From: a bacterium UBP8_UBA817
GTDB taxonomy: Bacteria > Margulisbacteria > Marinamargulisbacteria > SXXA01 > SICP01
NCBI GenBank assembly: GCA_945888435.1
Contig: CAMCZW010000016.1
Coordinates: 1-36,844 of the forward strand
Direction: 5' to 3'
Length of the DNA: 36,844 bases
Part shown: positions 31,622 through 36,844 of the stretch, piece after piece
Layout: every line of letters begins with the position of its first letter
Numbering within the stretch: position 1 is the first letter of the stretch
The notes under the pieces: generated by a model
Databases searched by the model: none
What the model was told of the DNA's origin: nothing
What the model saw: only the letters and a program-made list of their open reading frames with translations
Translations under genes and position numbers: made by a program

Positions 31622-32771
31622 GGAGGCCACGGTGAAGTGGGTGCGCTATTGGAGCTTCAGCCTCTGGTTTTGTGTGGAGATAACTTGTGTTTTGAGAAAT
31701 ATTTAAGATAACGCCCGCATAAAACATGGAGACGACGAAGGCCGTGCCCCCAAAACTGATAAAGGTTAGGGGGATTCCGGTGACGGGGAGGAGGCCAATG
31801 ACGCATCCGATATTGATGACCCCTTGCAACACCAGTGTTAAGGTGAGTCCCGCTGCGAGGGTTTGGAGATACATGTCGGTTTGGCGTTTGGCGATTTCCA
31901 TACCGCGCTTAAACATCAGCCAAAATAAAAAGATGGTTAAACTGGCAAAGATTAAGCCCCCTTCTTCGCAGACAATTGAAAAAATAAAATCTGCATAATG
32001 GAGAGGCAGGTAGGCGTATTTTAGCTTGCTTTCGCCTAATCCTTGTCCAAAAATACCCCCAGATCCGATGGCAATGAACGACTGGATAATGTGGTAACTG
32101 ATTCCCAAAGGATCATCCCATGGAGAGAGAAAGGTTTTGACTCGTTTCAATTGGTAAGGATTGGCCAAAATACTTAAAGTGGCCATCCCAATACCCCCGC
32201 CCACTAGCGTTATGATTTGCTTATGAGGAATCATATTGATGTACATGAGCAGGATGAAAATTCCTCCAATCAAGACGGTATTCCCCAAGTCCGGCTGCTG
32301 AGCCAAGAAAAAGACGGGTATCGCTAAAATGAGCATGGCGGGTAAAAATCCGCTTTTAAACTTTTTGAGCTGGCTGAGCTTTTTATTGCTAAAAAAGACG
32401 CCGGCATACACGATAATCCAAAATTTAAGGATTTCAGTCGGCTGAAATTGGATTCCCAAATTTAACCACCGTCTTGCCCCGGCAATCGACACCCCTAAGC
32501 CCGGAATCATCGTCATGGCCATTAAAATAACCGACAAAATATATCCATGAAGGGCCCATTTTTTATAGAATTTAGTAGGGAGTTTGATAGCGACGGCCAT
32601 GGCAATGATCCCTAAAATGGTAAATATCATGTGTCGTTTAATGAAATAATAGCCGTCCTTATAACTCATCAGTCCGATGGTCGGGCTAGTGGAGAAAATC
32701 ATGATGATTCCGATTGAAATCAACCCAATTACCGCAAGAAGAAATACGATATCAACGGGTTGTTTTTTCAT
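31614..32771 (-). CDS. ftsW: SEDS-family peptidoglycan polymerase FtsW
   Basis: Integral membrane glycosyltransferase of the divisome or elongasome. About ten membrane segments, with GARRWLNLGIQFQPTEILKF (the SEDS signature with the W-x-x-x-Q-P-(S/T)-E pattern), DFIFSIVCEEGGLIFA and GIPLTFISFGGTAFV at the end. I use ATG 32771 (385 residues), which overlaps the murD stop as ATGA and has GGAG 8 bases upstream. ATG 32789 would add six residues. RodA is an alternative by family, but the cluster position favours FtsW. Confidence 0.93.
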   Translation of the reverse strand: MKKQPVDIVFLLAVIGLISIGIIMIFSTSPTIGLMSYKDGYYFIKRHMIFTILGIIAMAVAIKLPTKFYKKWALHGYILSVILMAMTMIPGLGVSIAGARRWLNLGIQFQPTEILKFWIIVYAGVFFSNKKLSQLKKFKSGFLPAMLILAIPVFFLAQQPDLGNTVLIGGIFILLMYINMIPHKQIITLVGGGIGMATLSILANPYQLKRVKTFLSPWDDPLGISYHIIQSFIAIGSGGIFGQGLGESKLKYAYLPLHYADFIFSIVCEEGGLIFASLTIFLFWLMFKRGMEIAKRQTDMYLQTLAAGLTLTLVLQGVINIGCVIGLLPVTGIPLTFISFGGTAFVVSMFYAGVILNISQNTSYLHTKPEAEAPIAHPLHRGLHG

Positions 32772-33994
32772 TTCTTGAGCTCCAGACATTTTTTAATTTG
32801 ATTTTGGACTTCTTGCTTAAATTGTCGTCCCCGATCTTCATAATTTTGAAATTGATCAAAACTGGAGCATGAGGGAGAAAATAGGATGATTTCTGATTTT
32901 CTAGCTACTTTTAATGAGTGTTGAATCGCTTCACGGAGTGTATCACATTGATGAATTGGGATGCCTGAAGTTTGAGAATCTGAGTTAAATACGGTGATAA
33001 ATCTATTTTTAATTTCTCCAAAAACGATGACCGATTTCACATGGGCCACAATAGGATTGATTAATGGCTCTAGAGGGAGCTGCTTGTCGTATCCACATAA
33101 AATGAGATGAATGGGGGCGGTGAAGGACTGAATGGCCATGATGGTAGAGTCTGGATTGGTAGCCTTGGAGTCGTTGTAGATTTCAATCCCTAACGGATTT
33201 GGAATGGGCTCTATTCGGTGTTCGACACCTGAAAATGTCGCGAGGCGCGTGTCGATGATATCGGTAGGGAGGCCATAAATTTGGGCGGCCAAGTATGAGG
33301 CGATGGCGTTTTCCTGGTTATGCTTTCCTTTGAGTTGAATGGTCGTTGTTTTTTGAGCGAGAGGATGGGAGACAGAGTAAGGGACTTTTTGTGTGGGATA
33401 GTCTGCAATATAGCGTTGGATATAGGGATCATTCTCTAGGTAAATGACATGGTTTTTGGCAGTGGTGTTTTGGAGGAGCCTTGCTTTTTGGGTGGCGTAT
33501 TCGTCCATGGTTCCGTGGCGCTCCAGGTGATCGGGCGTGATGTTGAGCATGACGGAGATATCGGGTGTGAAATAGTGGGATTGCTCGATTTGATAGCTGC
33601 TGACTTCGACGACGACGGCAGGGTATTTTGTTGAGGGATCCACGGCAGAGATGAGGGGGATGCCGATATTTCCAAATGCGGGGGCCTGGATGAGGTGAGA
33701 TATCCAAGAGGTGACGGTGGTTTTTCCGTTGGTACCGGTCACCGCAATGAGTGTAGGAAGAAGGTTGAAGTGGCGAAGCAAAAGAACGGCTAAATCGATT
33801 TCGGATATCCACTCGACATCATGATTTGGGAACTGGCTTGGCGGAATCCCCGGGCTGGTGACGATTACCGTGGCCTCGTTTAAATCAAAAATGGGGATAG
33901 CGAGTCGGACTAAGGTTTCTTTGACCGCTTTAGCCGTCACGCCTTCTCCCAAGATACCTATTTTTTCGCTGAGAATATTTGTTATTGGAGACAC
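32768..33994 (-). CDS. murD: UDP-N-acetylmuramoyl-alanine--D-glutamate ligase
   Basis: Adds D-Glu to UDP-MurNAc-L-Ala. TGTNGKTT at 86-93 is the Mur-ligase ATP loop. EVSSYQIE and NITPDHLERHG follow, then ATNPDST with the C-terminal domain. At 408 residues it is slightly short, mainly in the N-terminal UDP-binding domain. The start GTG 33994 overlaps the mraY stop by 13 bases, so translation is probably coupled. Confidence 0.96.
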   Translation of the reverse strand: MSPITNILSEKIGILGEGVTAKAVKETLVRLAIPIFDLNEATVIVTSPGIPPSQFPNHDVEWISEIDLAVLLLRHFNLLPTLIAVTGTNGKTTVTSWISHLIQAPAFGNIGIPLISAVDPSTKYPAVVVEVSSYQIEQSHYFTPDISVMLNITPDHLERHGTMDEYATQKARLLQNTTAKNHVIYLENDPYIQRYIADYPTQKVPYSVSHPLAQKTTTIQLKGKHNQENAIASYLAAQIYGLPTDIIDTRLATFSGVEHRIEPIPNPLGIEIYNDSKATNPDSTIMAIQSFTAPIHLILCGYDKQLPLEPLINPIVAHVKSVIVFGEIKNRFITVFNSDSQTSGIPIHQCDTLREAIQHSLKVARKSEIILFSPSCSSFDQFQNYEDRGRQFKQEVQNQIKKCLELKK

Positions 33995-34887
33995 AGAACA
34001 ACTCCAATGACGAGGGCTTGAATGGCTGCAAATAAACTGACAATTTGGACTTCGGTTAGGCCTAACAATTCAAAATGGTGATGAAGAGGACTCATTAAAA
34101 AGACTCTCTTGCTGGTTTTTTTATACCAGGTGACCTGGATGATGACGGAGAGGGCTTCGATAATGTAAATCGCGCCCACCCACATGACCATCATGACATT
34201 GGTTGTCATCGCGATGGACGTCATTAGTGCGCCCAAGGCGAGAGATCCTGTATCTCCCATAAAAATCTTGGCGGGACTCCAGTTCACGACTAAAAACCCG
34301 AGGAGAGCGGCGATCGTCACCTTAATTAATGGCCAGTAAAAGGGAAGCACATGGGCTTGCTCCAAAAAAATCGCCATCCCGAGAAGCGAAATAATCGTGA
34401 GGGTCGATAGTAGCCCGTCCAACCCATCGGTTAAATTGGTAGCATTGGTGGCCCCTACAAAAATAATGACATAAAAGACGCCCTGCCATATCGAGTGAAG
34501 CGGGGTGATAAATAGGTGCAAGGTGAGTACCAATGCCGCGCTGACTACCCCCTGTAATACTAGCTTTTCCGTGACACTTAACCCTTTATTTACTTTTTTG
34601 GTGAGGGATTTGAAATCATCTGCAACCCCAATCAGGGCAAAAACTAATGTGCTGATCATGCACCATGCAATCGTGGGGGAGGGTTTTCCGTAAGCCATCA
34701 CACCAATGACAATAGCCGTGATAATCCCTAATCCACCAAAGCTGGGCACCCATTTTTTTTGCTGATGGCTATCGGGGCTCAAGGTGTAAATAGGCTGAAA
34801 GAGTTGATATCTTTGAAAAAGATGTATGAGCATATTTTGTAAGACAACAGATAAAACTAGGACTAAGTAAAAAATATAATCAGACAT
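33982..34887 (-). CDS. mraY: Phospho-MurNAc-pentapeptide translocase
   Basis: Integral membrane enzyme making lipid I from UDP-MurNAc-pentapeptide and undecaprenyl phosphate. PSFGG, ADDFKSLTKK (the DD pair), NATNLTDGLDGL, FMGDTGSLALGA and PLHHHFELLG are the MraY signatures. At 301 residues it is shorter than the ~360 of E. coli, missing part of the N-terminal helices. First gene of the four-gene cluster; murF and murE are not upstream, where a barrel-protein gene ends 35 bases away. Confidence 0.95.
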   Translation of the reverse strand: MSDYIFYLVLVLSVVLQNMLIHLFQRYQLFQPIYTLSPDSHQQKKWVPSFGGLGIITAIVIGVMAYGKPSPTIAWCMISTLVFALIGVADDFKSLTKKVNKGLSVTEKLVLQGVVSAALVLTLHLFITPLHSIWQGVFYVIIFVGATNATNLTDGLDGLLSTLTIISLLGMAIFLEQAHVLPFYWPLIKVTIAALLGFLVVNWSPAKIFMGDTGSLALGALMTSIAMTTNVMMVMWVGAIYIIEALSVIIQVTWYKKTSKRVFLMSPLHHHFELLGLTEVQIVSLFAAIQALVIGVVLCLQ

Positions 34888-34922
34888 GGTTGAAAATACT
34901 CCAATAAACAGAAGGGGATTAT

Positions 34923-36377
34923 TTAATATTGTACCCTAATCATTGCTTCAATTTGGGCTATTTTTATTTTATCTTGATACCGATACGACTGACTACGGGC
35001 CGTTATCGTCGGCTCTTGGTAAGAATATCTTATCCCATAACTCACCTTTTGTTGACTTTTTGGTGCGGCAACTTGAACTCCAATCAGTATAAATGGAGAT
35101 GACGAGATCTGCTCATCAGCATTGAGATATCCAAGCTGGTCTAAGCGACTTGAGGCTTTTATATCAATGTCGTTGTGGTTAATGGAATATCCGCCGCCCA
35201 GTTCTAGGGTTAGCCACTTTGATACCGGCGTATTCCAAATGCCATAGATTGGGAGTGAGGTGTATCTGCCAGCGCTCACTACATCAACCTGATTTTGCCC
35301 ACTGAAATATCCAAGCCCAACGGTCCCTCGATTAGAGTGCAGCTCTATAAGAGGCCCTGTGGCAGCTTTCCAGTGATTAAGCGGAACTCGATGGTCTAGC
35401 GCAATAATGGGGGTTATCTTAGGACTGCTCTCCTGAATCATCAAATCACTCTCTGGGGTGTTAGAGGTTGCCCTCTTAAACTGATAGGTCATCCCCATTG
35501 TTAGTGCCCAATGCTCGCTCAAGCTTCTTTGGTCCAGCTCGGCAATCGGACCCTTTGGTCCTTCGGAAGTATCTTGGTAACGTGATTGGGATTGCCGACC
35601 GGTGGCCGTCATATTTTGATAGACATAGCTTAGGTTTCCTGAGAGATTTTCGCTTAGAGGGTATGTTAGCCCAAATTTCCACTGATAACTCTGGCCGATT
35701 AGGCTTCCGGTAGCCAGTTTTGATCGGAGCAGATGATCATCCCTGTCGGATACCCACACATAGGGACTGTATCCGTACTCTATTTGCATGCTTAGCTTGT
35801 CTTTGAGAGGCTGGTCGATGCCAAATTCCCAAAATGGAGTTAGTTGCGAATGGCTGTATGTAATTACTTTTCCGCTTTTGGTAATTGGGGGCTTACTTGG
35901 ATCATTGGGGTAAATCTGAGTGACATTTGATGCGGCAAAGGCTCGTTGGCTTGCCATTAATCCGATGCCGGTCCAGTAATTTTTAGTGAGACGATACTGC
36001 GACTTTACATTAATCTCCCACAGATCCACAGTGGCATCGCTTTTAGAAAAAATATCAGGATTTTTTGAATTTGAGGATAGCCAGTCTGAGTCCTCTAAAA
36101 ACCCCGAATTGCGATTAAGGTTATGAATTGCTGACAATTTAAAATTTATTTTCTCATAAATCAGCATATCTACGTCAACTTTTGCAACAATCACATCCAT
36201 CGGAAATCTAAGCTCACTGACTGGAAAATGGAATGGGATACTGAGATCGTTTGCATCTATCCTTCCGCCAATTTGGTAGGTAGTTTCGCCGTGATAAGGC
36301 CCTAACTGCAGCTGAATAGAGGAGGCTGCCACCGATCCTGACATCAGAAATAGAATTAGCACCTCCTTTAATCTCAC
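34923..36377 (-). CDS. Exported outer-membrane beta-barrel protein
   Basis: A 484-residue protein from GTG 36377, which has AGGAG 7 bases upstream (36385-36389). TTG 36395 is an in-frame alternative without support. The signal peptide is MRLKEVLILFLMSGSVAA. The mature part is long alternating strands rich in Tyr, Ser and Gly, ending in RVQY with a C-terminal aromatic, as barrel proteins do. No Pfam-like family is recognised and no substrate is proposed. A second SD-like AAAGGAGGT lies inside the signal-peptide codons. It is divergent from the lipoprotein gene. Confidence 0.65.
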   Translation of the reverse strand: MRLKEVLILFLMSGSVAASSIQLQLGPYHGETTYQIGGRIDANDLSIPFHFPVSELRFPMDVIVAKVDVDMLIYEKINFKLSAIHNLNRNSGFLEDSDWLSSNSKNPDIFSKSDATVDLWEINVKSQYRLTKNYWTGIGLMASQRAFAASNVTQIYPNDPSKPPITKSGKVITYSHSQLTPFWEFGIDQPLKDKLSMQIEYGYSPYVWVSDRDDHLLRSKLATGSLIGQSYQWKFGLTYPLSENLSGNLSYVYQNMTATGRQSQSRYQDTSEGPKGPIAELDQRSLSEHWALTMGMTYQFKRATSNTPESDLMIQESSPKITPIIALDHRVPLNHWKAATGPLIELHSNRGTVGLGYFSGQNQVDVVSAGRYTSLPIYGIWNTPVSKWLTLELGGGYSINHNDIDIKASSRLDQLGYLNADEQISSSPFILIGVQVAAPKSQQKVSYGIRYSYQEPTITARSQSYRYQDKIKIAQIEAMIRVQY

Positions 36378-36524
36378 CCTAACGCTCCTAAGCAACTCTC
36401 TTTATACGTCACATTTTTAATATAAAATATGATATCAACAAGTTATTCATCATGAAATAATAATTTTATTTTTTAGTTAACAATGGTATCTTTTGTAAGA
36501 GACTGTAAATTGGAGGCGTTGGGA

Positions 36525-36844
36525 ATGTTAAATTTTAAATCGGGCATCATGAGTTTAGTGGGGATCTCTTGTGTCGCGCTTGCCTTAACCGGCTGCGGCA
36601 AAGCCAATCCATCTAATAATCATGCCGAAACCGGTAGCCTGTCCCCATCCCATCAAAATGCGGAGGGCGGCGCACTGTATCAACAGTATCAACGTCAGTT
36701 TCCAGCTAATCTTGAGTCCATCACTGCCGAGGAATTAATGGCAAAGTGGCCTAATGCAGGATTTATTGTCCAATCTGCTGACGGCACTAAAGAAACTGTT
36801 TTTGCTACAGTGGAGGTATATACTGAAGTTGTTAATCGGGTTGA
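36525..36844 (+). CDS. Putative lipoprotein, 3' end outside the window
   Basis: Open from ATG 36525 to the last base, 106 codons, with GGAGG (36512-36516) 8 bases upstream. A signal peptide (NFKSGIMSLVGISCVALA) ends in the lipobox LTGC with the Cys at residue 24, so Lgt would modify it. The following ~30 residues are polar and disordered (KANPSNNHAETGSLSPSHQ), then a globular start (LESITAEELMAKWPNAGF). The gene is truncated here and its family is not recognised. Confidence 0.7.
   Translation, partial: MLNFKSGIMSLVGISCVALALTGCGKANPSNNHAETGSLSPSHQNAEGGALYQQYQRQFPANLESITAEELMAKWPNAGFIVQSADGTKETVFATVEVYTEVVNRV

Noticed and set aside
30536-34887. Plus-strand open frames across murG, ftsW, murD and mraY
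   Set aside because: All lie opposite well-supported genes, with low-complexity or repetitive translation and no start signals.

Overview
The window looks like chromosome of a Gram-negative (diderm), flagellated or type III-export-bearing bacterium. Two exported beta-barrel-type proteins, a further exported beta-rich protein, a lipoprotein with a lipobox, Lgt and a FliH/FliI/FliJ trio support this. The phylum cannot be fixed from the sequence. A REC-KaiC fusion, a ThiD2-ThiE fusion and short gaps fit an uncultured lineage near the Cyanobacteria/Margulisbacteria side of the tree, but this is a guess. No rRNA, tRNA, CRISPR array or transposase was seen.

Layout. 1-4.7 kb: the 3' end of a SpoIIE/RsbU-type phosphatase, a DUF4143-type AAA ATPase, and an overlapping tyrS-metG pair on the minus strand. 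4.8-8.6 kb: a class A penicillin-binding protein, thioredoxin reductase, and convergent lgt. 8.6-11.5 kb: fliH-fliI-fliJ, the export ATPase, its acidic-tailed regulator and a coiled-coil partner. 11.5-13 kb: a tiny minus-strand ORF and an exported barrel protein. 13-19 kb: an origin-proximal type block (mnmG, rsmG, parB, parA) with three parS-like sites of one variant sequence. It is interrupted by a methyltransferase gene flanked by two ~222-bp repeats that have long terminal inverted repeats. 19-21 kb: a two-gene operon of KaiC-like ATPases, the second fused to a receiver domain. 21-25.5 kb: a LysR regulator facing an unrecognised, frameshifted gene, then purA and a ThiD2-ThiE fusion. 25.5-29 kb: one unrecognised gene and a metal-type cassette (Cys-rich exported protein, exported beta-rich protein, HMA protein, MerT/MerC-like membrane protein, broken chrA). 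29-36.4 kb: a Fic-methyltransferase pair, a mraY-murD-ftsW-murG cluster and a barrel protein. The window ends in a truncated lipoprotein gene.

Working together. The PBP, Lgt and mraY/murD/ftsW/murG genes form and elongate the envelope. parA, parB and the parS sites handle chromosome segregation. mnmG, rsmG, metG and tyrS serve translation.

Several genes (fliH, lgt, mnmG, parA, the first kaiC-like gene, fic) have a -10-like hexamer ending only 7-9 bases before the start codon and no Shine-Dalgarno sequence. This suggests leaderless or nearly leaderless mRNAs mixed with ordinary SD-led genes. At least two loci look frameshifted at short homopolymers, which leaves open base-calling error or real decay.
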